This document shows, piece by piece, positions 1-6,261 of a stretch of 51,143 nucleotides of DNA; position 1 is the first letter of the stretch; every line of letters begins with the position of its first letter. Location: contig JACQBS010000044.1 in assembly GCA_016194325.1 (NCBI GenBank), forward strand, positions 1 through 51,143, written 5' to 3'. This stretch comes from Nitrospinota bacterium. GTDB taxonomy: Bacteria > Nitrospinota > Nitrospinia > UBA9942. The notes below the pieces were generated by a model. It was not told the DNA's origin and searched no databases. It saw nothing but the letters and a program-made list of their open reading frames with translations. The position numbers and the translations under genes are program-made.

Positions 1-534
1 CCCGGCAATTTCTTCCCTGTCTATCTCATGGTACCTGTCAAGCATCTTTATGGCGGGATACGCCCATTTATAGTCCATCTCCTTCATAATCGCTGCAGCC
101 TTCTTATCGCCAACAGGTTCTGGTATTGCAAATATCTTTTGCGATATATCCTTTATATTCTGCCATGCGGTCCTGACAGATTTTAATATCTCTATCTCCT
201 CCTTTGCCTCAGGGATATCCATGCCTTCTAAAACAACAAAGGTCATTTCCATCTCCTTTATTATATCCTCTACTTCTTTTGAGGTATCATTAAATGCATC
301 AATATATCTTTTGTCTCCTGTGATGATGTATTCATTGCTCGGCATGAGGGCTTTATCTATGGCAAGCTGAAGGCTCAGAACCGTATGCAGTTCTTCGGAT
401 ATTGCCTTTGCCTTTAATGAGACGTTGCGGATGGTCTTTGTATTATAGATCATTATGGCGCCGACAATAGCAATGAACGGAAAGATAATTGTAAAGAACG
501 CAATAATGAGTTTTGTGCTGATTTTAAATCTCAT
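1..534 (-). CDS. Membrane sensor protein, N-terminal part (cut by window edge)
   Basis: An open frame of 178 codons starts at the ATG at 532-534 and runs off the left edge. It begins MRFKISTKLIIAFF and has one hydrophobic segment at about residues 9-31. A mostly helical, charged extracytoplasmic region follows, with an NEYIITGDKRYIDAF stretch typical of CHASE3/4HB-like sensor modules. The domains that would decide between histidine kinase and chemoreceptor lie outside the window. The start codon overlaps the TGA of an upstream coding remnant (ATGA), so it was probably translationally coupled to a response-regulator-like gene. As the last visible gene of the chemosensory operon, a sensor kinase is the likeliest identity, but this is inference. 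Confidence 0.6.
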   Translation of the reverse strand, partial: MRFKISTKLIIAFFTIIFPFIAIVGAIMIYNTKTIRNVSLKAKAISEELHTVLSLQLAIDKALMPSNEYIITGDKRYIDAFNDTSKEVEDIIKEMEMTFVVLEGMDIPEAKEEIEILKSVRTAWQNIKDISQKIFAIPEPVGDKKAAAIMKEMDYKWAYPAIKMLDRYHEIDREEIAG

Positions 535-605
535 CTCCCCTTCTCCATCTCCTTCAGCTTATCCTTCAGCTCCTTCATCCTTAATTCCCTATAGATTTTT
601 GCCTT
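531..605 (-). pseudogene. Remnant of a response-regulator-like C-terminus
   Basis: Leftward in frame this reads KAKIYRELRMKELKDKLKEM followed by EKGR and a TGA that overlaps the ATG of the sensor gene. It closely matches the last residues of the response regulator at 1288-2058 (ATIQRELKMKELKDKLKEME then KGK), and the DNA is similar over about 66 bp. No start or upstream domain is attached, because vapC ends directly in front of it. It is either the tail of a second regulator gene that was otherwise lost, or a duplication made when the vapBC segment inserted. Confidence 0.7.
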
Positions 606-999
606 ATGTATATAATGCTAAGGGAAAGTGTTTTGCAATTTCTTTAAAATGCTTATCCTGTGTGTAGAGGGAAATATTATTTTCTATTGAAATCTGTGCA
701 ATTAATAAATCTACAGTGCCAATATTTACTCCCTTTTTAGAAAGGGTAAATCCTATTAAACCTGCATTTTTATATGACTCCTCCCCTGTGGGAATATAGT
801 GGATTAATGGAAGAAATCTATCTAAAAAAGCTAATTCCTTATCTCCAGAGGCTCCTCTATACAACTCCATTGAGATTATCCCTGAAACAGCAGTCCTTTC
901 TTCAATTAAAAGTTTCTTTAGTTTGTCTGAAACTTCACTATCCTTTTTTCTAAAAAACTGTATCCAGACAGAGGTATCTATCAATATCTTATCTTTCAT
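604..999 (-). CDS. vapC: VapC-type PIN-domain toxin
   Basis: This 131-residue protein has the PIN ribonuclease layout. DTSVWIQFF near the N-terminus carries the first acidic residue, EL at about residue 46 the second, and GTVDLLIAQ followed by TQDKHF the last two. VapC toxins cleave tRNA or rRNA using Mg2+ held by these acids. It overlaps the upstream antitoxin gene by 11 bp, the usual vapBC arrangement. The pair lies between the response regulator and the sensor gene and is bordered by duplicated coding sequence, so it looks like an insertion into the operon. The exact RNA target cannot be read from sequence. Confidence 0.9.
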   Translation of the reverse strand: MKDKILIDTSVWIQFFRKKDSEVSDKLKKLLIEERTAVSGIISMELYRGASGDKELAFLDRFLPLIHYIPTGEESYKNAGLIGFTLSKKGVNIGTVDLLIAQISIENNISLYTQDKHFKEIAKHFPLALYT

Positions 1000-1183
1000 G
1001 TCTTGATTTCTCCCAGTCCTTTTTAAATCTCAATTTACCCTCCATCTCCAGAGCCTCTTCAATTCTTTTTTTTTTGACAAAATCTTCAAGGGCAATAATT
1101 ACAGCATCTTTTTTGGTCTTACTCTTAGCCAGTTTGATAGCCTCATCTAACAGTCTATTTGGTATATTCAATGTTGTTTTCAT
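989..1183 (-). CDS. vapB: VapB-type antitoxin
   Basis: A 64-residue protein starting MKTTLNIPNRLLDEAIKLA, typical of the ribbon-helix-helix VapB (DUF2191-like) antitoxins that bind their own promoter and neutralise VapC. The C-terminal half (EGKLRFKKDWEKSR) is charged and would be the toxin-binding tail. A good Shine-Dalgarno (GGAGG) stands 6-7 bases before the ATG. The gene overlaps vapC, implying coupled translation. An inverted repeat upstream at 1211-1235 is a plausible autoregulatory operator. Confidence 0.9.
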   Translation of the reverse strand: MKTTLNIPNRLLDEAIKLAKSKTKKDAVIIALEDFVKKKRIEEALEMEGKLRFKKDWEKSRHER

Positions 1184-1210
1184 GATATGCCTCCATTTTT
1201 ATATTATGTA

Positions 1211-1235
1211 TGTCTACAATAAATAATTTTAGACA
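1211..1235 (-). promoter_or_regulatory. Inverted repeat upstream of vapB, candidate operator
   Basis: TGTCTA (1211-1216) and TAGACA (1230-1235) form an inverted repeat with half-site centres 19 bp apart, ending 28 bases upstream of the vapB start. An A/T-rich stretch resembling a -10 element lies between it and the gene. VapB RHH proteins commonly bind such repeats in their own promoters. Binding here is inference. Confidence 0.45.
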
Positions 1236-1256
1236 TCCCGTCAATGGCTTTTGGTA

Positions 1257-1288
1257 TTCTGCATTTCGCATTCCGCACTCCGCATTCC
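1257..1288. repeat. Heptad array (TTCCGCA word), 3' of response regulator
   Basis: Four to five imperfect 7-bp units (TTCTGCA, TTTCGCA, TTCCGCA, CTCCGCA, TTCC) end at the stop codon of the response regulator at 1288-1290. No facing inverted arm lies close by, so this is a single-arm member of the window-wide family. Confidence 0.85.
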
Positions 1289-2058
1289 TATTTCCCTTTC
1301 TCCATCTCCTTCAGCTTATCCTTCAATTCCTTCATCTTCAATTCCCTCTGAATGGTAGCCTTCTTGAACCGCTCAAGCTCCTCTACCCGTGTTTTAAGTT
1401 CCTCCTCAACCTTCTTCCGTATTTCAATCTCAGTGGTCAGGATTGCAGTCCTTTCCCTTATCTTTTCCTCAAGATGCTGTTTAAGAGTCAAAAACTCAAG
1501 ATTCAGTCTGTTTAGCTCCTTGTTCTGATAAACAGTGTTTTCGTATGTGGAGAGGAGGAAATTTATAGTCTGCTCCCTCCCCGCCCTTACAAGATGCTCT
1601 TTACCTGCATAGGAAATCTCAATGCCCTTAAGGTCAGGTCTATTTTTAAAGGCAACACGATGTTGAAGGAGGAATTCAATCTTTAAGATAATATAGTCTT
1701 CATTGAAAGGCTTTGTTATATAATTTTCAGCCCCTACCTCAAGACCATTAAGTATATCCTCTGCCTCTGATAATTGAGTAAGGAGTATTACAGGGATATT
1801 CTTTAATTCTTCAATCTTTTTTATTTCACTGCACATCTTATAGCCATCCATAACAGGCATCAATATATCAGATATAATGAGTGAAGGTTTCTCTTTTTTT
1901 GTCATCTCAAGACCCTCAGCCCCGTTCTTTGCTACAGAGACCTTATATTCTCTTTTTACAAGCATCCGTCTGAGTGTCTCTGCCTGCACCTCACTGTCCT
2001 CTACAACCAAGATAAATTGGGAGTTGGGAGTTTTGAGTTCGGAATTTTCTTTAGCCAT
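1288..2058 (-). CDS. Response regulator with C-terminal coiled coil
   Basis: A 256-residue protein. Residues about 15-135 form a receiver domain: LVVEDSE acidic pocket, phospho-acceptor Asp64 in SDILMPVMDG, the switch Thr in LLTQ, and Lys in ITKPF. Residues about 150-256 are a long charged coiled coil (LKQHLEEKIRERTAI, ELKDKLKEMEK) with no DNA-binding or enzymatic domain, so output is probably by protein contact. It may act as the CheY-like element of the operon, since no stand-alone CheY is present. The start overlaps cheB by 8 bp and AGGAGG precedes the ATG. Residues 3-15 (ENSELKTPNSQF) are encoded by a heptad array (2015-2048), so the native protein probably began directly at the receiver. 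Confidence 0.85.
   Translation of the reverse strand: MAKENSELKTPNSQFILVVEDSEVQAETLRRMLVKREYKVSVAKNGAEGLEMTKKEKPSLIISDILMPVMDGYKMCSEIKKIEELKNIPVILLTQLSEAEDILNGLEVGAENYITKPFNEDYIILKIEFLLQHRVAFKNRPDLKGIEISYAGKEHLVRAGREQTINFLLSTYENTVYQNKELNRLNLEFLTLKQHLEEKIRERTAILTTEIEIRKKVEEELKTRVEELERFKKATIQRELKMKELKDKLKEMEKGK
2015..2048. repeat. Heptad array inside response regulator N-terminus
   Basis: The units run GGGAGTT, GGGAGTT, TTGAGTT, CGGAATT with a 7-bp period. On the coding (minus) strand they read as the N-terminal peptide NSELKTPNSQ and contain no stop. Confidence 0.8.
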
Positions 2059-3163
2059 GACTGCCTCCTTCTAAAGATTTTATTATCTCGTTTAATATTC
2101 TTGCTATATCTTCAGGTGAAAGGACATACTTTGCCGCGCCAATCTCTATTGCCGCCTTTGGCATCCCGAAGACTATACTGCTGTTTTCATCCTGAGCTAT
2201 TGTGATTCCTCCCGCTCTTGATACTGACAGCATCCCTTCAGCACCATCACGTCCCATACCTGTCAGGAGTATAGCCATTACCTCATTTTTGTAATAATCT
2301 GCAATAGACCTCATTGTAACAGTTATTGATGGCCTGTGGCCATCGTAGAGAGGCTCTGATGTAGAAAAGAACCTCCCCTCTGCATCAACTTTTAAATGGG
2401 TCTCTGGCTGAGGAAAATAGACCGTCCCGGACTCAGGGGATTCCCCTGCCTCTGCAAACTTAACTTTTATCCTGCACAATGAGGCAAGCCATTCAATAAA
2501 ACCATTTGCAAACTCATTTCCAATATGCTGGACACATATAATAGGCATAGGAAAGTTTGCAGGGATCTGCGAGAGAATGGTCTGTAATGCCTGCGGTCCT
2601 CCTGTTGAGGCGCCGATGGCAATAACCTTAACAGTATTGAGTTGGGAGTATTGAGTTTTAAGTAAGGGGACTGGAATCCCTTCACTCCCGACTCCCGACT
2701 CCCGACCCACGACTTCTTTATGCCTGCGAATAGGCACAACTCCTGCAACCATCCTCACCTTTGAGATAAGCTCAAGTCCCTTCTTGTCATACTCTGACTC
2801 AATGCCGCTCCTCGGCTTTGCAAATACATCAACCGCACCTGCCTGCAGGAGCTTGAAGATATTAGCTGAACCCTCCTGAACAGATACACTGACAACAAGG
2901 ATTGGTTTTGGAAATCTGCGCATAACCTCTTTTGTAAACTCATACCCATCCATGACAGGCATGTGGAGGTCAACGCAGAGGACATCAGGATTTAGTTCCT
3001 CAACAAGTTCAAGCCCCTCCTTTCCATTCTTTGCAGTCCCAACAACCTGAATATCAGGTGCATTAGAGAGTATCCTCCCAAGTATCGTGAGGGCGATAGT
3101 GGAATCGTCCACCAATAAAACCTTTATTAATGCGGAATTCGGAGTGCGGAACGCGGAATTCAT
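2051..3163 (-). CDS. cheB: CheB protein-glutamate methylesterase/deamidase
   Basis: A 370-residue two-domain protein that demethylates chemoreceptor glutamates when phosphorylated by CheA. The receiver spans about 13-130 (LLVDDS; Asp65 in VDLHMPVMDG; KPRSG). The methylesterase domain spans about 185-360 with Ser in GASTGGP, His in CVQHIG and Asp in TGMGRDGAEG, the complete catalytic triad. Two heptad arrays are built in: one supplies the first residues (MNSAFRTPNSALIK), the other makes most of the interdomain linker (GRESGVGSEG to LKTQYSQLN, 2635-2716). The start overlaps the TGA of the upstream four-helix-bundle gene (ATGA), so translation is probably coupled to that inserted gene. Confidence 0.95.
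   Translation of the reverse strand: MNSAFRTPNSALIKVLLVDDSTIALTILGRILSNAPDIQVVGTAKNGKEGLELVEELNPDVLCVDLHMPVMDGYEFTKEVMRRFPKPILVVSVSVQEGSANIFKLLQAGAVDVFAKPRSGIESEYDKKGLELISKVRMVAGVVPIRRHKEVVGRESGVGSEGIPVPLLKTQYSQLNTVKVIAIGASTGGPQALQTILSQIPANFPMPIICVQHIGNEFANGFIEWLASLCRIKVKFAEAGESPESGTVYFPQPETHLKVDAEGRFFSTSEPLYDGHRPSITVTMRSIADYYKNEVMAILLTGMGRDGAEGMLSVSRAGGITIAQDENSSIVFGMPKAAIEIGAAKYVLSPEDIARILNEIIKSLEGGSHG
2635..2716. repeat. Paired heptad arrays in the CheB interdomain linker
   Basis: Arm 1 (2635-2662) runs GTATTGA/GTTGGGA units and arm 2 (2683-2716) runs ACTCCCG units. The arms are roughly inverted to each other around about 20 bases. Both are read in frame in cheB as linker peptide between the receiver and the esterase. 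Confidence 0.8.
3130..3162. repeat. Heptad array at the cheB start (left arm around S23-like gene)
   Basis: Units of TGCGGAA type (TGCGGAA, TTCGGAG, TGCGGAA, CGCGGAA, TTC) encode the first residues of CheB and end at its ATG. It is inverted relative to the array at 3540-3570, and the two enclose the gene at 3160-3513. Confidence 0.85.
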
Positions 3164-3513
3164 TTTTTATTGCTCCTTGCTGTTTTAATCGAGGAAACGG
3201 TAATCGCCAAAAGTTCGTTGGCTTCCTTAATTAGAGGTTCAACCTGATCCGACTTAAGAGAACCACTTTCAACCAATAACTCCATCCAATAGATTGCCTC
3301 ATCCGCCTCTTTTTCAACAATCCCCATTTTAGAAATAAAATCAGCAGGCGATTTTGCTCGGCTCGCAGACCTATAATTAGCTCCAACAGATGTTCCTGAC
3401 CTGATTAATTGTTTGCCGATAATATCTGTAGTCCGCCCTTTAGATAATTGCTCAACTAATTTAATTACTTCCAAGGCAAACTTCTTTGTTCTATTTTTAA
3501 GATGTTCACTCAT
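3160..3513 (-). CDS. Four-helix-bundle (S23/IVS-like) protein
   Basis: A 117-residue all-helical protein of the four helix bundle family (23S rRNA intervening-sequence protein, TIGR02436-like). Family marks are the LIRSGTSVGANYRSASRAKS segment and a following EADEAIYWMELL helix. Family members form pentamers with a basic face, and relatives are the S23 proteins in rRNA insertions and the Avd accessory protein of diversity-generating retroelements. Molecular function is otherwise unknown. No reverse transcriptase or rRNA is in the window. The gene lies between cheA and cheB inside inverted TTCCGCA arrays (3130-3162 and 3540-3570) and has no evident link to chemotaxis. It shares an ATGA overlap with cheB. 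Confidence 0.85.
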   Translation of the reverse strand: MSEHLKNRTKKFALEVIKLVEQLSKGRTTDIIGKQLIRSGTSVGANYRSASRAKSPADFISKMGIVEKEADEAIYWMELLVESGSLKSDQVEPLIKEANELLAITVSSIKTARSNKK

Positions 3514-3539
3514 TTTTTAGTTCTTCTTCGTTATTTTAA

Positions 3540-3570
3540 TTCCGCATTCCGAGTTCCGCATTCCGCATTT
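3540..3570. repeat. Heptad array at the cheA stop (right arm around S23-like gene)
   Basis: TTCCGCA, TTCCGAG, TTCCGCA, TTCCGCA with a strict 7-bp period, running into the cheA stop codon (3569-3571). Inverted relative to 3130-3162. Confidence 0.9.
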
Positions 3571-5755
3571 AGATGAGTCTTTCCACTATCTCCAGAAATG
3601 CCTTCTGGTCAAATGCAGGCTTATCTATGTATGCATTTGCTCCAACATCCATTCCCTTCTTTCTGTCTTCATCAGAGGATAGGGTTGTAACAAGGATAAC
3701 AGGAAGCTCTTTATATTTTGTGTCCTTACGAATCTTCTCAGTGAGGGTTAAACCGTCCATATTCGGCATAATTATATCAGAGACAAGTGCATCAAACGAC
3801 TGTGAACTTAGCTTATTCAAGGCATCCATACCATCAACTGCTATAACAACCTTATACCCTGCACCCTCAAGGATTCGCCTTTCCTGCGTCCTTGTTACTA
3901 TGCTGTCCTCAACAAGGAGTATAGTCTTCTTTTTAATTTCCTTCTCAGCCGGTATCTCAGGCGGAGTAGGAGCCTCCTGTCTTCTTAATGCCTTAAGCAT
4001 ATCATTCGGGTTTAAGACCATGCACACCTCGCCTGTAGCAAGGAGTGTAGCCCCTGAGACATTACGAACGGATTTAAGTATAGCACTCTGCGGCTTCAGA
4101 ATAACCTCCTGCTCATCAATAAGGTCATCCACAATAAGCCCCATCCTTTCATTGTTGACAGAGAGGATGATGCATGGAAATGCGGAGTGCGGAGTGCGGA
4201 GTGTAGAATGAGAAGCAGGATTGTTTAGTTTTAATTCCTCATTCCGCATTCCGAATTCCGCATTCCGCACTTCAAGTAATTCTTTCAGTCGTGCCACAGA
4301 AATCGGCTGGCTGTCAATCTTTACTGTCTGTCTGCCTGCAACTGTGAATATATCATCACGGGTAATCATACGGCTCATTTCCACATATTCTACAGGGATA
4401 GCGTATCTTCTGCCGCCAAAGGCTGCTATAAGAACCCGCATTGTTGATACTGTAACAGGCAGTTTAATCCTGAATCTGCAACCTGCATTTGGAAAGGACT
4501 CCAGAGTAATATTTCCCTTTAGCCTCTCCACATTTGTCCGAACCACATCAAGACCTACTCCCCTTCCTGAAACATCTGAGACAAAGGAACTTGTTGAAAT
4601 ACCTGATTGAAATATGAGGGATTCAATCTGAGCCTTTGTCATTCCCGAAAGCTCTGCCTCACTGTATATATTCCTTTTTACTGCAGCCTGTTTGACAGCC
4701 TCTATATCCAGACCCTTTCCGTCGTCAGAGACCTCTATTACAACATTTGATGCTGTCTGCATCCCTTTAAGTTTAATAGTCCCTGTGCGTGGTTTGCCAA
4801 GCCTCTCCCTATCTTCAGGCTTTTCTATACCGTGGTCTATGGAATTTCTGATTATATGCATCAGAGGGTCTTTCATCTCTTCTACAATTCGCTTGTCTGC
4901 AACTACATCTTCTCCCTCAATAATAAGATTTACATCTTTTGACTGCTGTCTCGTCATATCCCGCACCATCTTTGGATAGAGATTAAAGATGGTGGTAAGG
5001 GGAATCATCCGTATCTTTCTGATTCCTTCATCAATCCTGTCCGAAATAAAATCAAGTCTTGAGCTGTCCCCTCCAATTTTGGATTTTAGATTTTGGAGTT
5101 TGGATTTAAGTTCCGCACTCCGCACTCCGAATTCCGCACTTCTTTTTTCAAGTTCTTCCGCAATTTCAATAATCTCATCTATCTCAGGGATACGGCTGGA
5201 TATATGCGCCTTTGTTACTGTAAGCTCACCTGTCTGGGTCATCAGTGCATCAAGCATCTTTGTATCCACACGAATTGTCTCAATCCTGAACTCCTCTATT
5301 GTTGATTTTGGAATTTGGAATTCATCAATTTTGGATTTTAGATTTTGGAATTTGGATTTTTCTATTTCTGGTTTTAAATCCAAAATCCCCAATCCAAAAT
5401 CTAAAATTTTTGTAACATCTACCCCTGCCGCTTCTCCTGTAACCGCCTCATGTATAAGATTTCGTATTGTATCCAGAGCCTTTAACATAGAATCAACTAC
5501 TTCAGGACTAAGTGCCATCTCGCCTTTTTTGACAGCTCCGAGTATATCCTCAAGCTTATGGCTAATAATCTCAACATCAACAACCCCTACCATCCTTGCT
5601 GCACCTTTTAAGCTGTGAGCTTCACGGAATACCTCCTCAAGGGTTGCATTGTCTTTCGGCTCTTTCTCAAGGCAGAGAAGTCCGTCACTGAGCCTTTGCA
5701 AATGCTCACCTGCCTCTATCTTGAATAAGTCACGGAGTTCTTTGTCTTCAATCAT
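3569..5755 (-). CDS. cheA: Hybrid chemotaxis kinase CheA with C-terminal receiver
   Basis: A 728-residue histidine kinase. In order: an Hpt domain (about 1-105, phosphorylated His47 in AHSLKGAARM), a P3 dimerisation hairpin (about 155-245), a HATPase domain (IIRNSIDHGIEKPEDR, DDGKGLD, GRGVGLDVV), a CheW-like domain (about 430-590), and a receiver (LLVEDS, SDIIMPNMDG, Lys in IDKPA). There is no P2 domain. An attached receiver is common in chemosensory systems that do not drive flagella. Repeat-encoded peptides interrupt it at the Hpt-P3 linker (FQNLKSKIDEFQIPKSTIEE), at the tip of the P3 hairpin (SAEFGVRSAELKSKLQNLKS) and in a CheW-domain loop (RNAEFGMRNEEL to LRTPHSAF). All are in frame and the catalytic motifs are intact, so the kinase is probably active. 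Confidence 0.95.
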   Translation of the reverse strand: MIEDKELRDLFKIEAGEHLQRLSDGLLCLEKEPKDNATLEEVFREAHSLKGAARMVGVVDVEIISHKLEDILGAVKKGEMALSPEVVDSMLKALDTIRNLIHEAVTGEAAGVDVTKILDFGLGILDLKPEIEKSKFQNLKSKIDEFQIPKSTIEEFRIETIRVDTKMLDALMTQTGELTVTKAHISSRIPEIDEIIEIAEELEKRSAEFGVRSAELKSKLQNLKSKIGGDSSRLDFISDRIDEGIRKIRMIPLTTIFNLYPKMVRDMTRQQSKDVNLIIEGEDVVADKRIVEEMKDPLMHIIRNSIDHGIEKPEDRERLGKPRTGTIKLKGMQTASNVVIEVSDDGKGLDIEAVKQAAVKRNIYSEAELSGMTKAQIESLIFQSGISTSSFVSDVSGRGVGLDVVRTNVERLKGNITLESFPNAGCRFRIKLPVTVSTMRVLIAAFGGRRYAIPVEYVEMSRMITRDDIFTVAGRQTVKIDSQPISVARLKELLEVRNAEFGMRNEELKLNNPASHSTLRTPHSAFPCIILSVNNERMGLIVDDLIDEQEVILKPQSAILKSVRNVSGATLLATGEVCMVLNPNDMLKALRRQEAPTPPEIPAEKEIKKKTILLVEDSIVTRTQERRILEGAGYKVVIAVDGMDALNKLSSQSFDALVSDIIMPNMDGLTLTEKIRKDTKYKELPVILVTTLSSDEDRKKGMDVGANAYIDKPAFDQKAFLEIVERLI
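4176..4274. repeat. Inverted heptad arrays in the CheA CheW-like domain
   Basis: Arm 1 (4178-4212) is TGCGGAG units and arm 2 (4232-4273) is TTCCGCA units, separated by about 20 bases and able to form a long hairpin. On the cheA strand they read RNAEFGMRNEEL and LRTPHSAF with no stop. Confidence 0.9.
5073..5141. repeat. Composite heptad arrays in the CheA P3 hairpin
   Basis: A TTTTGGA-word array (5073-5107) is joined directly to a TTCCGCA-word array (5108-5141). Two different families are fused head to tail within a coding helix tip. Confidence 0.9.
5302..5411. repeat. Inverted TTTTGGA heptad arrays in the CheA Hpt-P3 linker
   Basis: Forward TTTTGGA units (5302-5362) face inverted AAATCCA units (5373-5411). 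Coding-strand peptides have SKIQNPK character (KFQNLKSKIDEFQIPK). This is the longest in-gene array pair of this family in cheA. Confidence 0.9.
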
Positions 5756-5763
5756 AAGAAATA

Positions 5764-5796
5764 CCAGTAACGAGTGACGAGTTACAAGTAACGAGT
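5764..5796. repeat. Heptad array (GAGTAAC word), left of second S23-like gene
   Basis: GTAACGA, GTGACGA, GTTACAA, GTAACGA repeat with a 7-bp period, in the gap between the S23-like gene and cheA. About 33 bp are nearly repeated at 6182-6213, and the array is inverted relative to 6217-6257. Confidence 0.9.
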
Positions 5797-5818
5797 TTAA
5801 AACCTTTGCAAATCACTG

Positions 5819-6172
5819 TCATTTTCTCACCGATTTTTGGAGGCCGATAATCATTTTAGATATCTCATCTAATTCTTTCAGCAATACATCTTCCGTTTGA
5901 GAATCAAGAAATTGCAGATTCTTACTGATGATAATCTGTGTTTCTAATTCTGCAACACTCCCTTGAGAAATATGTAGAAAATTTATAAATTCTTTTGAAC
6001 TGTTTCGTGCTGACCCCTCTGCAATATTGCTTGGAATTGATATAGATGCTCTACGCATTTGAGAAGTTAAGCCAAACTTTTCTTCTGGAGGAAATGAAGA
6101 AGTAATTTTATATATTTGTTCTACAAATTTTATCGCTCTTTTCCAAACATCTAATTTATGATGTGGTTTCAT
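5819..6172 (-). CDS. Four-helix-bundle (S23/IVS-like) protein, second copy
   Basis: A 117-residue member of the same family as the gene at 3160-3513, but from the other common subtype: HHKLDVWKRAIKFVEQIY, then TSQMRRASISIPSNIAEGSA, then an acidic C-terminal helix. The two copies are clearly diverged, so this is not a recent duplication. It lies between the MCP gene and cheA, bounded on the left by a GTAACGA array (5764-5796) and on the right by the same array plus its inversion (6182-6257). The pattern of a four-helix-bundle gene within inverted 7-bp arrays is thus seen twice in one operon. Cellular role unknown. Confidence 0.88.
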   Translation of the reverse strand: MKPHHKLDVWKRAIKFVEQIYKITSSFPPEEKFGLTSQMRRASISIPSNIAEGSARNSSKEFINFLHISQGSVAELETQIIISKNLQFLDSQTEDVLLKELDEISKMIIGLQKSVRK

Positions 6173-6181
6173 ATATAACCC

Positions 6182-6257
6182 CAGTAACGAGTGACGAGCT
6201 GCAAGTAACGAGTATTAATACTTGTCACTCGTTACTCATCACTTGTTACTCGTCACT
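6182..6257. repeat. Inverted heptad arrays (GAGTAAC/GTTACTC), right of second S23-like gene
   Basis: Arm 1 (6182-6213) repeats the left-flank array almost exactly. Arm 2 (6217-6257: GTCACTC, GTTACTC, ATCACTT, GTTACTC, GTCACTT) is its inverse, giving a long hairpin with a tiny loop just 3' of the MCP gene. The forward word generates TAA and is found only between genes. Confidence 0.9.
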
Positions 6258-6261
6258 TTCT

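Noticed and set aside
1210..1515. Plus-strand protein of 101 residues opposite the response regulator
   Set aside because: It is antisense to a clear receiver-domain gene, has low-complexity Leu/Phe content and no family resemblance.
3573..5618. Plus-strand open frames opposite cheA
   Set aside because: They are shadows of cheA. The arrays are open on both strands and lengthen such frames artificially.
3160..6172. Diversity-generating retroelement (the four-helix proteins as Avd)
   Set aside because: No reverse transcriptase, template repeat or variable repeat is visible. The family is broader than Avd.
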